64,000 nucleotides of DNA. Source: Siphonodentalium dalli (Eukaryota; Mollusca; Scaphopoda; Gadilida; Siphonodentaliidae). The stretch covers positions 129,840,754-129,904,753 of the forward strand of contig CP136061.1 in assembly GCA_032622095.1 (NCBI GenBank), given 5' to 3'. Positions 1 through 11,914 of the stretch are shown here, piece by piece. A program made the translations under genes and the position numbers. The notes under the pieces are model-generated. The model saw only the letters and a list, made by a program, of their open reading frames with translations, made no database searches and was not told the DNA's origin. Position 1 is the stretch's first letter; every line of letters starts with the position of its first letter.

Positions 1-240
1 TAGCACACGCTATGTGTCTAAATGCCCGTTTTGTTTAAATATTATTCAATTGTTATATATGCCTTTAATTTATGTTGGTGCGCATGGAAATTTGAAACAT
101 GCGCACAATTTGTATTGTATAAATAAACAATTTGTAATGAATTATATGCAAAGAAGCTTTTACATATTAGGCAATAAACTTATGTATAACAAATATCCTT
201 TTCGTATCTATATATAAACAAATGGGCGGTCTCTTGGTGC
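1..240 (+). other. 3' UTR of a nanos copy lying upstream of the window
   Basis: Position 1 matches the base 15 nt after the stop codon in every complete unit. This stretch is therefore the 3' UTR of another nanos gene whose coding part is outside the window. It carries the conserved stem-loop (78-106) and AATAAA signals (122-127 and 173-178). Confidence 0.9.
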
Positions 241-2147
241 TTGCATTTTTTGTACCTCGTTCCTGTCGTGTCGTGTAGATATTTCTGAAATTGTAGCTGT
301 CAAATGTCAAAATCTAGTGATTATTGTGCGAATGGGTGGTTTCGCCTACTTGTCTAATGTCTTGTTCTTTGAACACACAGAAAGAAATCGCATGCAACAA
401 TTCCAATCCCGCTTTCTATAAGCCATATATCAGTCCATCGTCAAAGCTTCAATGGAAGACTCGCGTAGCAGGGTTGCGAGTACAAATGCCCCACTGAAGC
501 ATAACAGTACGATGATAAAACAAAATCGTTTCATGCAAGACTTGTGGTGATCGCTGGTCGGAGAAGGCCGGCGCTTCAGATTGAATTTTTTTTTTTTTTG
601 GTACAAATTTCCCAATGTATCCATTTTGTGATCACTATTTTAACTATAACTCTAAATCCGTGTCTTTGGTTCAGTTCAAGATACAAACCACAATGAACTG
701 TCAGGTTTAAATGAGGTAGTAATCAACGATTTCTGGCCATTTTCACAATGTTGAGTGGTTACTGTACTACAACATTCTGCTGTACCACGGTCATTGACAA
801 ACAGCACACAATAGACAGAAATGGACTAAGCATTCAACTGTCTGTACTTTGACTGGACTGTCACATCATAAATTGAATTATCTCCCTTGGACTGTCCATG
901 CAATGCACCAATTTTTAACCATTGTTTGGCCGAAAGTAGCCGTCTTCGGTCCCATAGTTAACCATGACAGAGCGAGTGTCAGTCTATGGTCACCTTGTGA
1001 GCAGATATAGAACCTAGATAGATGTAAGATGATATAAAAACTAAAGAAAAATTATCGTATCAATTTTGAATTTTTTTTTTGGAACTGCAGAAGACTGTTT
1101 TGAAGGGAGATAAATCAATCTCTTTTCCGGTGTATTACCACATAGAGCTGGTCCACACCATGCAGATACGAAACACATACTTCGCAAGTCAAACAACATC
1201 CTATTTTGTGAACTATGGTACCTTTATAAAATAATTAAACCATTAAAACAGTACTCACATTAATAACAAATGTCAAACTGACAGTTACAGCCCTTATATG
1301 CTTAAAATCCTATTTTTCAGCCCTCCTACAAACCCATGAAATCGTGTATGGATACTTGAACTAAAACGCATAATATTGTCGATGACAGTGTTGTCGTGCA
1401 ACAACGTGCTTATGTAGCCTAAATTGTTTATTTCAGATGGTTGGAACTAATATTTTGCCTCAATTTCGGTATGTTTGTTCTGTCAGACACATGCCCCTCG
1501 TTTCGAATTTACAAAACACCATATTTCCACCACGTTGTTTGGCGATATTTGACCAATTTAAACAATGGCAAAGCGAATGGCAGAAAATTATCATACCATC
1601 GCCCGTTAGAACTATGCTGGCGTTAACCTATATGGGAATCAGAAATAAACCCATCACAGTGGTTGGCTCTCAAGGCCTTTTCCTTCAGAAATAATGCACC
1701 GGTCAAGCAGCCGTCAGAAGAGTTATAAATGCGGATTCTATAGTTTCCCTACACACACTCAAGAAGCGCAGCTCTAATTATTGAGTTACAGTTAACCATG
1801 CATATGGCAATATAAAGTATAACCTTATATACATCGAACGTCTGCGCGTGCCAGGGAATACCCAAAACAAATGTGTGTCATAAATCTAACTCAGAACCGA
1901 AAGCAGTCAGTTTAATTTTTCAGTAATATATTGATACGCTTAACAACTTATGCATCTATACAATTCGCTTGTTTAGTTGACATTATACTCAATTTTACAC
2001 CGCGCACAGTGAACCGAGTTATACTCCAAATTCACGGAGCAAGTGGGAAGCGCCGATGCGTGTTGTGATACGAATTTGAATGCAACGCAAAGTAAACACT
2101 TCGTTGCCACTCGAAAACTGTGTTGTAGTACTCGAAAGATCGCCGAG

Positions 2148-2335
2148 CCAATCAAATAGCGTTGATTGGGCCGAACAGAGGCCACTACGTTCTTGTAAAA
2201 ACACCCCCTTCCAGACCCCGTGCAAGTATATAAATCCAGATTGGTTTCATATCAAACCATATCTTTCGTTCACTGTGGCTCGATCGTTCTAAATCAAAAC
2301 CATTTCAGTCGAACATTATAGAAATTGCCATCATT
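2148..2335 (+). promoter_or_regulatory. nanos core promoter and leader (unit 1, representative)
   Basis: A CCAATCAA box at 2148-2155 faces its exact inverted copy TTGATTGG at 2162-2169, giving two CCAAT boxes in opposite orientation 6 bp apart. A canonical TATATAAA lies at 2227-2234, exactly 109 bp before the ATG. Transcription would be expected to start near 2257, giving a leader of about 75-80 nt with no upstream ATG in the stretch nearest the gene. The TATA box is at the same offset in the other units: 5209, 8191, 11173, 14156, 17138, 20120, 23102, 26067, 29049, 32031, 35024, 38020, 41027, 54427, 57434 and 62983. The factor (NF-Y) and the start site are inferred from element type and spacing. 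Confidence 0.8.
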
Positions 2336-2968
2336 ATGTCATCAGTTGCAGGCATCGACATGAAAGGGGGACTTTTTGGTTTCCTCATAGATTCAGCGTT
2401 TACGTTCAGTGATCAGGATATTTCACAATCGCATGGGAAAATAACCAGGTCGTGTGTCTCAACAAATCTCGAGTACCTTGCTTCAATTCGAGCGAACGCC
2501 ACAGATGATTTCAATGTGAATGGCACGGATGTCGACCTTGATGACTATGATTCCTACCAAGCTCAACTGAGGGGTCACAATGTCAGCAGTTCCATTCTGT
2601 TTTCTGTGGGGTGTGATGCAGCGACAGATTCGAAAGACAAGAAAGGAATCAAGCGAGCATGTGCCGAAGCCGTTCTGCCCCCAAATAAGAGACCGGTAGT
2701 GAACAGTTTAAGGAACAAATCAAAAGAATATTGCGTTTTCTGCAAACACAGTAAAAAGCCAGCACGGTTGTACAAAAGTCACCTGGTAAAAGACGACAAT
2801 GATGTAGTTACCTGTCCCATTCTCCGACGGTACAAGTGCCCTCTATGTGGTGTTTCTGGTGACAAAGCTCACACGATCAAGTATTGTCCATCATACGACG
2901 GGATATCCATGAGCGTTGCCGTAGCCAGGAGAAGAAAGTTCGACAGCAAGAGAGTCAGATCTTCATAA
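2336..2968 (+). CDS. nanos: Nanos homolog, copy 1 (consensus protein)
   Basis: A 210-residue protein with the complete Nanos-type double zinc finger near the C terminus. Finger 1 uses C133, C136, H149 and C160 (C-x2-C-x12-H-x10-C); finger 2 uses C168, C171, H179 and C184 (C-x2-C-x7-H-x4-C). The linker reads PILRRYKCPLCGVSGDKAHT, as in the family core. Nanos proteins bind RNA with Pumilio and recruit CCR4-NOT to repress maternal mRNAs in germ cells. Residues 1-130 show no recognised domain: a hydrophobic start (GGLFGFLIDSAF, 11-22), an acidic stretch at 57-72, and a lysine-rich part at 100-107. The tail after the fingers is basic (RRRKFDSKRVR). The ATG was chosen because it is the first in frame, fits the leader length from the TATA box, and is kept in all copies. 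No intron is needed. Copies 2-9 and 11 encode this same protein. Confidence 0.97.
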   Translation: MSSVAGIDMKGGLFGFLIDSAFTFSDQDISQSHGKITRSCVSTNLEYLASIRANATDDFNVNGTDVDLDDYDSYQAQLRGHNVSSSILFSVGCDAATDSKDKKGIKRACAEAVLPPNKRPVVNSLRNKSKEYCVFCKHSKKPARLYKSHLVKDDNDVVTCPILRRYKCPLCGVSGDKAHTIKYCPSYDGISMSVAVARRRKFDSKRVRSS

Positions 2969-3160
2969 GCTGCAAGCCAGATTAGCACACGCTATGTGTC
3001 TAAATGCCCGTTTTGTTTAAATATTATTCAATTGTTATATATGCCTTTAATTTATGTTGGTGCGCATGGAAATTTGAAACATGCGCACAATTTGTATTGT
3101 ATAAATAAACAATTTGTAATGAATTATATGCAAAGAAGCTTTTACATATTAGGCAATAAA
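2969..3160 (+). promoter_or_regulatory. nanos 3' UTR with poly(A) signals (representative)
   Basis: AATAAA occurs at 3104-3109 and again at 3155-3160, which predicts a 3' UTR of roughly 160-210 nt. The same two signals follow each copy. This stretch is nearly invariant between units, unlike the spacer that follows it. A TGTAGATA match to the Pumilio consensus lies at 3256-3263, but it is beyond the likely cleavage site. Confidence 0.7.
3060..3088 (+). promoter_or_regulatory. conserved 3' UTR stem-loop (representative)
   Basis: GTGCGCATG (3060-3068) and CATGCGCAC (3080-3088) form a perfect 9-bp stem with an 11-nt A/T-rich loop, 92 nt after the stop codon. Copies start at 78, 6042, 9024, 12006, 14989, 17971, 20953, 23935, 26900, 29882, 32864, 35857, 38853, 41860, 55256, 60805 and 63812. 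No change was found in any of them, even where the bases just upstream carry a 4-bp deletion (copies 15 and 17). In Drosophila, nanos mRNA is controlled by 3' UTR stem-loops. A similar role here is inference, and the loop lacks the CNGG motif of a Smaug site. Confidence 0.65.
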
Positions 3161-3263
3161 CTTATGTATAACAAATATCCTTTTCGTATCTATATATAAA
3201 CAAATGGGCGGTCTCTTGGTGCTTGCATTTTTTGTACCTCGTTCCTGTCGTGTCGTGTAGATA

Positions 3264-5061
3264 TTTCTGAAATTGTAGCTGTCAAATGTCAAAATCTAGT
3301 GATTATTGTGCGAATGGGTGGTTTCGCCTACTTGTCTAATGTCTTGTTCTTTGGACACACAGAAAGAAATCGCATGCAACAATTCCAATCCCGCTTTCTA
3401 TAAGCCATATATCAGTCCATCGTCAAAGCTTCAATGGAAGACTCGCGTAGCAGGGTTGCGAGTACAAATGCCCCACTGAAGCATAACAGTACGATGATAA
3501 AACAAAATCGTTTCATGCAAGACTTGTGGTGATCGCTGGTCGGAGAAGGCCGGCGCTTCAGATTGAATTGTTTTTTTTTTTGGTACAAATTTCCCAATGT
3601 ATCCATTTTGTGATCACTATTTTAACTATAACTCTAAATCCGTGTCTTTGGTTCAGTTCAAGATACAAACCACAATGAACTGTCAGGTTTAAATGAGGTA
3701 GTAATCAACGATTTCTGGCCATTTTCACAATGTTGAGTGGTTACTGTACTACAACATTCTGCTGTACCACGGTCATTGACAAACAGCACACAATAGACAG
3801 AAATGGACTAAGCATTCAACTGTCTGTACTTTGACTGGACTGTCACATCATAAATTGTATTATCTCCCTTGGACTGTCCATGCAATGCACCAATTTTTAA
3901 CCATTGTTTGGCCGAAAGTAGCTGTCTTCGGTCCCATAGTTAACCATGACAGAGCGAGTGTCAGTCTATGGTCACCTTGTGAGCAGATATAGAACCTAGA
4001 TAGATGTAAGATGATATAAAAACTAAAGAAAAATTATCGTATCAATTTTGAATTTTTTTTTTGGAACTGCAGAAGACTGTTTTGAAGGGAGATAAATCAA
4101 TCTCTTTTCCGGTGTATTACCACATAGAGCTGGTCCACACCATGCAGATACGAAACACATACTTCGCAAGTCAAACATCATCCTATTTTGTGAACTATGG
4201 TACCTTTATAAAATAATTAAACCATTAAAACAGTACTCACATTAATAACAAATGTCAAACTGACAGTTACAGCCCTTATATGCTTAAAATCCTATTTTTC
4301 AGCCCTCCTACAAACCCATGAAATCGTGTATGGATACTTGAACTAAAACGCATAATATTGTCGATGACAGTGTTGTCGTGCAACAACGTGCTTATGTAGC
4401 CTAAATTGTTTATTTCAGATGGTTGGAACTAATATTTTGCCTCAATTTCGGTATGTTTGTTCTGTCAGACACATGCCCCTCGTTTCGAATTTACAAAACA
4501 CCATATTTCCACCACGTTGTTTGGCGATATTTGACCAATTTAAACAATGGCAAAGCGAATGGCAGAAAATTATCATACCATCGCCCGTTAGAACTATGCT
4601 GGCGTTAACCTATATGGGAATCAGAAATAAACCCATCACAGTGGTTGGCTCTCAAGGCCTTTTCCTTCAGAAATAATGCACCGGTCAAGCAGCCGTCAGA
4701 AGAGTTATAAATGCGGATTCTATAGTTTCCCTACACACACTCAAGAAGCGCAGCTCTAATTATTGAGTTACAGTTAACCATGCATATGGCAATATAAAGT
4801 ATAACCTTATATACATCGAACGTCTGCGCGTGCCAGGGAATACCCAAAACAAATGTGTGTCATAAATCTAACTCAGAACCGAAAGCAGTCAGTTTAATTT
4901 TTCAGTAATATATTGATACGCTTAACAACTTATGCATCTATACAATTCGCTTGTTTAGTTGACATTATACTCAATTTTACACCGCGCACAGTGAACCGAG
5001 TTATACTCCAAATTCACGGAGCAAGTGGGAAGCGCCGATGCGTGTTGTGATACGAATTTGA
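3264..5061. other. inter-nanos spacer (representative)
   Basis: The stretch between the 3' UTR and the promoter holds a T-rich tract (3570-3580), a second T tract (about 4052-4060), and short ORFs on both strands that are not preserved between diverged units. No RNA gene, transposon terminus or conserved protein domain was recognised. The other spacers in the array have the same content. Confidence 0.6.
4419..4676 (+). other. short spacer ORF, type A (85 codons), probably not a gene
   Basis: The ORF starts directly after a splice-acceptor-like 'tttatttcag'. It repeats in units 1-11 at the same place (1437, 4419, 7401 and so on); units 12 and 13 carry an 89-codon form at 34222 and 37218 with a 12-bp in-frame insertion. 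Compared with the longer type B version (40227), about ten of eleven substitutions change the amino acid, and a 1-bp indel truncates it. That is not the pattern of a protein under selection. No family was recognised. Confidence 0.25.
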
Positions 5062-5317
5062 ATGCAACGCAAAGTAAACACTTCGTTGCCACTCGAAAAC
5101 TGTGTTGTAGTACTCGAAAGATCGCCGAGCCAATCAAATAGCGTTGATTGGGTCGAACAGAGGCCACTACGTTCTTGTAAAAACACCCCCTTCCAGACCC
5201 CGTGCAAGTATATAAATCCAGATTGGTTTCATATCAAACCATATCTTTCGTTCACTGTCGCTCGATCGTTCTAAATCAAAACCATTTCAGTCGAACATTA
5301 TAGAAATTGCCATCATT

Positions 5318-5950
5318 ATGTCATCAGTTGCAGGCATCGACATGAAAGGGGGACTTTTTGGTTTCCTCATAGATTCAGCGTTTACGTTCAGTGATCAGGA
5401 TATTTCACAATCGCATGGGAAAATAACCAGGTCGTGTGTCTCAACAAATCTCGAGTACCTTGCTTCAATTCGAGCGAACGCCACAGATGATTTCAATGTG
5501 AATGGCACGGATGTCGACCTTGATGACTATGATTCCTACCAAGCTCAACTGAGGGGTCACAATGTCAGCAGTTCCATTCTGTTTTCTGTGGGGTGTGATG
5601 CAGCGACAGATTCGAAAGACAAGAAAGGAATCAAGCGAGCATGTGCCGAAGCCGTTCTGCCCCCAAATAAGAGACCGGTAGTGAACAGTTTAAGGAACAA
5701 ATCAAAAGAATATTGCGTTTTCTGCAAACACAGTAAAAAGCCAGCACGGTTGTACAAAAGTCACCTGGTAAAAGACGACAATGATGTAGTTACCTGTCCC
5801 ATTCTCCGACGGTACAAGTGCCCTCTATGTGGTGTTTCTGGTGACAAAGCTCACACGATCAAGTATTGTCCATCATACGACGGGATATCCATGAGCGTTG
5901 CCGTAGCCAGGAGAAGAAAGTTCGACAGCAAGAGAGTCAGATCTTCATAA
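5318..5950 (+). CDS. nanos: Nanos homolog, copy 2
   Basis: Protein identical to copy 1, with all eight zinc ligands present. The unit is distinguished by a C-to-T change just after the inverted CCAAT box ('gattgggtcg', near 5153) and by 'ttctttggacac' in the spacer before it (about 3346-3357), which it shares with copy 4. Copies 1-2 and 3-4 form the duplicated 5964-bp dimer. Confidence 0.97.
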   Translation: MSSVAGIDMKGGLFGFLIDSAFTFSDQDISQSHGKITRSCVSTNLEYLASIRANATDDFNVNGTDVDLDDYDSYQAQLRGHNVSSSILFSVGCDAATDSKDKKGIKRACAEAVLPPNKRPVVNSLRNKSKEYCVFCKHSKKPARLYKSHLVKDDNDVVTCPILRRYKCPLCGVSGDKAHTIKYCPSYDGISMSVAVARRRKFDSKRVRSS

Positions 5951-8299
5951 GCTGCAAGCCAGATTAGCACACGCTATGTGTCTAAATGCCCGTTTTGTTT
6001 AAATATTATTCAATTGTTATATATGCCTTTAATTTATGTTGGTGCGCATGGAAATTTGAAACATGCGCACAATTTGTATTGTATAAATAAACAATTTGTA
6101 ATGAATTATATGCAAAGAAGCTTTTACATATTAGGCAATAAACTTATGTATAACAAATATCCTTTTCGTATCTATATATAAACAAATGGGCGGTCTCTTG
6201 GTGCTTGCATTTTTTGTACCTCGTTCCTGTCGTGTCGTGTAGATATTTCTGAAATTGTAGCTGTCAAATGTCAAAATCTAGTGATTATTGTGCGAATGGG
6301 TGGTTTCGCCTACTTGTCTAATGTCTTGTTCTTTGAACACACAGAAAGAAATCGCATGCAACAATTCCAATCCCGCTTTCTATAAGCCATATATCAGTCC
6401 ATCGTCAAAGCTTCAATGGAAGACTCGCGTAGCAGGGTTGCGAGTACAAATGCCCCACTGAAGCATAACAGTACGATGATAAAACAAAATCGTTTCATGC
6501 AAGACTTGTGGTGATCGCTGGTCGGAGAAGGCCGGCGCTTCAGATTGAATTTTTTTTTTTTTTGGTACAAATTTCCCAATGTATCCATTTTGTGATCACT
6601 ATTTTAACTATAACTCTAAATCCGTGTCTTTGGTTCAGTTCAAGATACAAACCACAATGAACTGTCAGGTTTAAATGAGGTAGTAATCAACGATTTCTGG
6701 CCATTTTCACAATGTTGAGTGGTTACTGTACTACAACATTCTGCTGTACCACGGTCATTGACAAACAGCACACAATAGACAGAAATGGACTAAGCATTCA
6801 ACTGTCTGTACTTTGACTGGACTGTCACATCATAAATTGAATTATCTCCCTTGGACTGTCCATGCAATGCACCAATTTTTAACCATTGTTTGGCCGAAAG
6901 TAGCCGTCTTCGGTCCCATAGTTAACCATGACAGAGCGAGTGTCAGTCTATGGTCACCTTGTGAGCAGATATAGAACCTAGATAGATGTAAGATGATATA
7001 AAAACTAAAGAAAAATTATCGTATCAATTTTGAATTTTTTTTTTGGAACTGCAGAAGACTGTTTTGAAGGGAGATAAATCAATCTCTTTTCCGGTGTATT
7101 ACCACATAGAGCTGGTCCACACCATGCAGATACGAAACACATACTTCGCAAGTCAAACAACATCCTATTTTGTGAACTATGGTACCTTTATAAAATAATT
7201 AAACCATTAAAACAGTACTCACATTAATAACAAATGTCAAACTGACAGTTACAGCCCTTATATGCTTAAAATCCTATTTTTCAGCCCTCCTACAAACCCA
7301 TGAAATCGTGTATGGATACTTGAACTAAAACGCATAATATTGTCGATGACAGTGTTGTCGTGCAACAACGTGCTTATGTAGCCTAAATTGTTTATTTCAG
7401 ATGGTTGGAACTAATATTTTGCCTCAATTTCGGTATGTTTGTTCTGTCAGACACATGCCCCTCGTTTCGAATTTACAAAACACCATATTTCCACCACGTT
7501 GTTTGGCGATATTTGACCAATTTAAACAATGGCAAAGCGAATGGCAGAAAATTATCATACCATCGCCCGTTAGAACTATGCTGGCGTTAACCTATATGGG
7601 AATCAGAAATAAACCCATCACAGTGGTTGGCTCTCAAGGCCTTTTCCTTCAGAAATAATGCACCGGTCAAGCAGCCGTCAGAAGAGTTATAAATGCGGAT
7701 TCTATAGTTTCCCTACACACACTCAAGAAGCGCAGCTCTAATTATTGAGTTACAGTTAACCATGCATATGGCAATATAAAGTATAACCTTATATACATCG
7801 AACGTCTGCGCGTGCCAGGGAATACCCAAAACAAATGTGTGTCATAAATCTAACTCAGAACCGAAAGCAGTCAGTTTAATTTTTCAGTAATATATTGATA
7901 CGCTTAACAACTTATGCATCTATACAATTCGCTTGTTTAGTTGACATTATACTCAATTTTACACCGCGCACAGTGAACCGAGTTATACTCCAAATTCACG
8001 GAGCAAGTGGGAAGCGCCGATGCGTGTTGTGATACGAATTTGAATGCAACGCAAAGTAAACACTTCGTTGCCACTCGAAAACTGTGTTGTAGTACTCGAA
8101 AGATCGCCGAGCCAATCAAATAGCGTTGATTGGGCCGAACAGAGGCCACTACGTTCTTGTAAAAACACCCCCTTCCAGACCCCGTGCAAGTATATAAATC
8201 CAGATTGGTTTCATATCAAACCATATCTTTCGTTCACTGTGGCTCGATCGTTCTAAATCAAAACCATTTCAGTCGAACATTATAGAAATTGCCATCATT

Positions 8300-8932
8300 A
8301 TGTCATCAGTTGCAGGCATCGACATGAAAGGGGGACTTTTTGGTTTCCTCATAGATTCAGCGTTTACGTTCAGTGATCAGGATATTTCACAATCGCATGG
8401 GAAAATAACCAGGTCGTGTGTCTCAACAAATCTCGAGTACCTTGCTTCAATTCGAGCGAACGCCACAGATGATTTCAATGTGAATGGCACGGATGTCGAC
8501 CTTGATGACTATGATTCCTACCAAGCTCAACTGAGGGGTCACAATGTCAGCAGTTCCATTCTGTTTTCTGTGGGGTGTGATGCAGCGACAGATTCGAAAG
8601 ACAAGAAAGGAATCAAGCGAGCATGTGCCGAAGCCGTTCTGCCCCCAAATAAGAGACCGGTAGTGAACAGTTTAAGGAACAAATCAAAAGAATATTGCGT
8701 TTTCTGCAAACACAGTAAAAAGCCAGCACGGTTGTACAAAAGTCACCTGGTAAAAGACGACAATGATGTAGTTACCTGTCCCATTCTCCGACGGTACAAG
8801 TGCCCTCTATGTGGTGTTTCTGGTGACAAAGCTCACACGATCAAGTATTGTCCATCATACGACGGGATATCCATGAGCGTTGCCGTAGCCAGGAGAAGAA
8901 AGTTCGACAGCAAGAGAGTCAGATCTTCATAA
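8300..8932 (+). CDS. nanos: Nanos homolog, copy 3
   Basis: Consensus Nanos protein. Its whole unit appears identical by eye to unit 1, including the leader variant 'ctgtggctcg' (8236-8245) and 'caaacaacatcc' in the spacer (7155-7166), neither of which occurs in the other units. It is therefore a recent duplicate of copy 1. Confidence 0.97.
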   Translation: MSSVAGIDMKGGLFGFLIDSAFTFSDQDISQSHGKITRSCVSTNLEYLASIRANATDDFNVNGTDVDLDDYDSYQAQLRGHNVSSSILFSVGCDAATDSKDKKGIKRACAEAVLPPNKRPVVNSLRNKSKEYCVFCKHSKKPARLYKSHLVKDDNDVVTCPILRRYKCPLCGVSGDKAHTIKYCPSYDGISMSVAVARRRKFDSKRVRSS

Positions 8933-11281
8933 GCTGCAAGCCAGATTAGCACACGCTATGTGTCTAAATGCCCGTTTTGTTTAAATATTATTCAATTGTT
9001 ATATATGCCTTTAATTTATGTTGGTGCGCATGGAAATTTGAAACATGCGCACAATTTGTATTGTATAAATAAACAATTTGTAATGAATTATATGCAAAGA
9101 AGCTTTTACATATTAGGCAATAAACTTATGTATAACAAATATCCTTTTCGTATCTATATATAAACAAATGGGCGGTCTCTTGGTGCTTGCATTTTTTGTA
9201 CCTCGTTCCTGTCGTGTCGTGTAGATATTTCTGAAATTGTAGCTGTCAAATGTCAAAATCTAGTGATTATTGTGCGAATGGGTGGTTTCGCCTACTTGTC
9301 TAATGTCTTGTTCTTTGGACACACAGAAAGAAATCGCATGCAACAATTCCAATCCCGCTTTCTATAAGCCATATATCAGTCCATCGTCAAAGCTTCAATG
9401 GAAGACTCGCGTAGCAGGGTTGCGAGTACAAATGCCCCACTGAAGCATAACAGTACGATGATAAAACAAAATCGTTTCATGCAAGACTTGTGGTGATCGC
9501 TGGTCGGAGAAGGCCGGCGCTTCAGATTGAATTGTTTTTTTTTTTGGTACAAATTTCCCAATGTATCCATTTTGTGATCACTATTTTAACTATAACTCTA
9601 AATCCGTGTCTTTGGTTCAGTTCAAGATACAAACCACAATGAACTGTCAGGTTTAAATGAGGTAGTAATCAACGATTTCTGGCCATTTTCACAATGTTGA
9701 GTGGTTACTGTACTACAACATTCTGCTGTACCACGGTCATTGACAAACAGCACACAATAGACAGAAATGGACTAAGCATTCAACTGTCTGTACTTTGACT
9801 GGACTGTCACATCATAAATTGTATTATCTCCCTTGGACTGTCCATGCAATGCACCAATTTTTAACCATTGTTTGGCCGAAAGTAGCTGTCTTCGGTCCCA
9901 TAGTTAACCATGACAGAGCGAGTGTCAGTCTATGGTCACCTTGTGAGCAGATATAGAACCTAGATAGATGTAAGATGATATAAAAACTAAAGAAAAATTA
10001 TCGTATCAATTTTGAATTTTTTTTTTGGAACTGCAGAAGACTGTTTTGAAGGGAGATAAATCAATCTCTTTTCCGGTGTATTACCACATAGAGCTGGTCC
10101 ACACCATGCAGATACGAAACACATACTTCGCAAGTCAAACATCATCCTATTTTGTGAACTATGGTACCTTTATAAAATAATTAAACCATTAAAACAGTAC
10201 TCACATTAATAACAAATGTCAAACTGACAGTTACAGCCCTTATATGCTTAAAATCCTATTTTTCAGCCCTCCTACAAACCCATGAAATCGTGTATGGATA
10301 CTTGAACTAAAACGCATAATATTGTCGATGACAGTGTTGTCGTGCAACAACGTGCTTATGTAGCCTAAATTGTTTATTTCAGATGGTTGGAACTAATATT
10401 TTGCCTCAATTTCGGTATGTTTGTTCTGTCAGACACATGCCCCTCGTTTCGAATTTACAAAACACCATATTTCCACCACGTTGTTTGGCGATATTTGACC
10501 AATTTAAACAATGGCAAAGCGAATGGCAGAAAATTATCATACCATCGCCCGTTAGAACTATGCTGGCGTTAACCTATATGGGAATCAGAAATAAACCCAT
10601 CACAGTGGTTGGCTCTCAAGGCCTTTTCCTTCAGAAATAATGCACCGGTCAAGCAGCCGTCAGAAGAGTTATAAATGCGGATTCTATAGTTTCCCTACAC
10701 ACACTCAAGAAGCGCAGCTCTAATTATTGAGTTACAGTTAACCATGCATATGGCAATATAAAGTATAACCTTATATACATCGAACGTCTGCGCGTGCCAG
10801 GGAGTACCCAAAACAAATGTGTGTCATAAATCTAACTCAGAACCGAAAGCAGTCAGTTTAATTTTTCAGTAATATATTGATACGCTTAACAACTTATGCA
10901 TCTATACAATTCGCTTGTTTAGTTGACATTATACTCAATTTTACACCGCGCACAGTGAACCGAGTTATACTCCAAATTCACGGAGCAAGTGGGAAGCGCC
11001 GATGCGTGTTGTGATACGAATTTGAATGCAACGCAAAGTAAACACTTCGTTGCCACTCGAAAACTGTGTTGTAGTACTCGAAAGATCGCCGAGCCAATCA
11101 AATAGCGTTGATTGGGCCGAACAGAGGCCACTACGTTCTTGTAAAAACACCCCCTTCCAGACCCCGTGCAAGTATATAAATCCAGATTGGTTTCATATCA
11201 AACCATATCTTTCGTTCACTGTCGCTCGATCGTTCTAAATCAAAACCATTTCAGTCGAACATTATAGAAATTGCCATCATT

Positions 11282-11914
11282 ATGTCATCAGTTGCAGGCA
11301 TCGACATGAAAGGGGGACTTTTTGGTTTCCTCATAGATTCAGCGTTTACGTTCAGTGATCAGGATATTTCACAATCGCATGGGAAAATAACCAGGTCGTG
11401 TGTCTCAACAAATCTCGAGTACCTTGCTTCAATTCGAGCGAACGCCACAGATGATTTCAATGTGAATGGCACGGATGTCGACCTTGATGACTATGATTCC
11501 TACCAAGCTCAACTGAGGGGTCACAATGTCAGCAGTTCCATTCTGTTTTCTGTGGGGTGTGATGCAGCGACAGATTCGAAAGACAAGAAAGGAATCAAGC
11601 GAGCATGTGCCGAAGCCGTTCTGCCCCCAAATAAGAGACCGGTAGTGAACAGTTTAAGGAACAAATCAAAAGAATATTGCGTTTTCTGCAAACACAGTAA
11701 AAAGCCAGCACGGTTGTACAAAAGTCACCTGGTAAAAGACGACAATGATGTAGTTACCTGTCCCATTCTCCGACGGTACAAGTGCCCTCTATGTGGTGTT
11801 TCTGGTGACAAAGCTCACACGATCAAGTATTGTCCATCATACGACGGGATATCCATGAGCGTTGCCGTAGCCAGGAGAAGAAAGTTCGACAGCAAGAGAG
11901 TCAGATCTTCATAA
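11282..11914 (+). CDS. nanos: Nanos homolog, copy 4
   Basis: Consensus protein. The unit matches copy 2's unit except for about two sites, among them 'gggagtaccc' near 10800 where the others read 'gggaataccc'. It is the second half of the duplicated dimer. Confidence 0.97.
   Translation: MSSVAGIDMKGGLFGFLIDSAFTFSDQDISQSHGKITRSCVSTNLEYLASIRANATDDFNVNGTDVDLDDYDSYQAQLRGHNVSSSILFSVGCDAATDSKDKKGIKRACAEAVLPPNKRPVVNSLRNKSKEYCVFCKHSKKPARLYKSHLVKDDNDVVTCPILRRYKCPLCGVSGDKAHTIKYCPSYDGISMSVAVARRRKFDSKRVRSS

Noticed and set aside
430-624. Minus-strand ORF of about 64 codons repeated in each unit, with a hydrophobic stretch
   Set aside because: It runs through a poly-T tract and changes length and residues (runs of Lys) with T-tract length. 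Diverged units have different start points. No sign of coding selection.
1973-2292. Short ORFs on both strands over the promoter
   Set aside because: They overlap the CCAAT/TATA region and are explained by the high conservation of the promoter.
2575-2775. Minus-strand 66-codon ORF inside every nanos gene
   Set aside because: A shadow of the nanos coding sequence; it is conserved only because nanos is.
2996-3199. 67-codon ORF directly after nanos
   Set aside because: It lies in the AT-rich 3' UTR across the stem-loop and poly(A) signals. A 4-bp deletion in copies 15 and 17 shifts it without consequence.
3256-3263. Pumilio-type site TGTAGATA downstream of nanos
   Set aside because: It is about 100 bp beyond the second AATAAA, so probably not in the mRNA, and is altered to TGTACAGATA after copies 13, 15 and 16.
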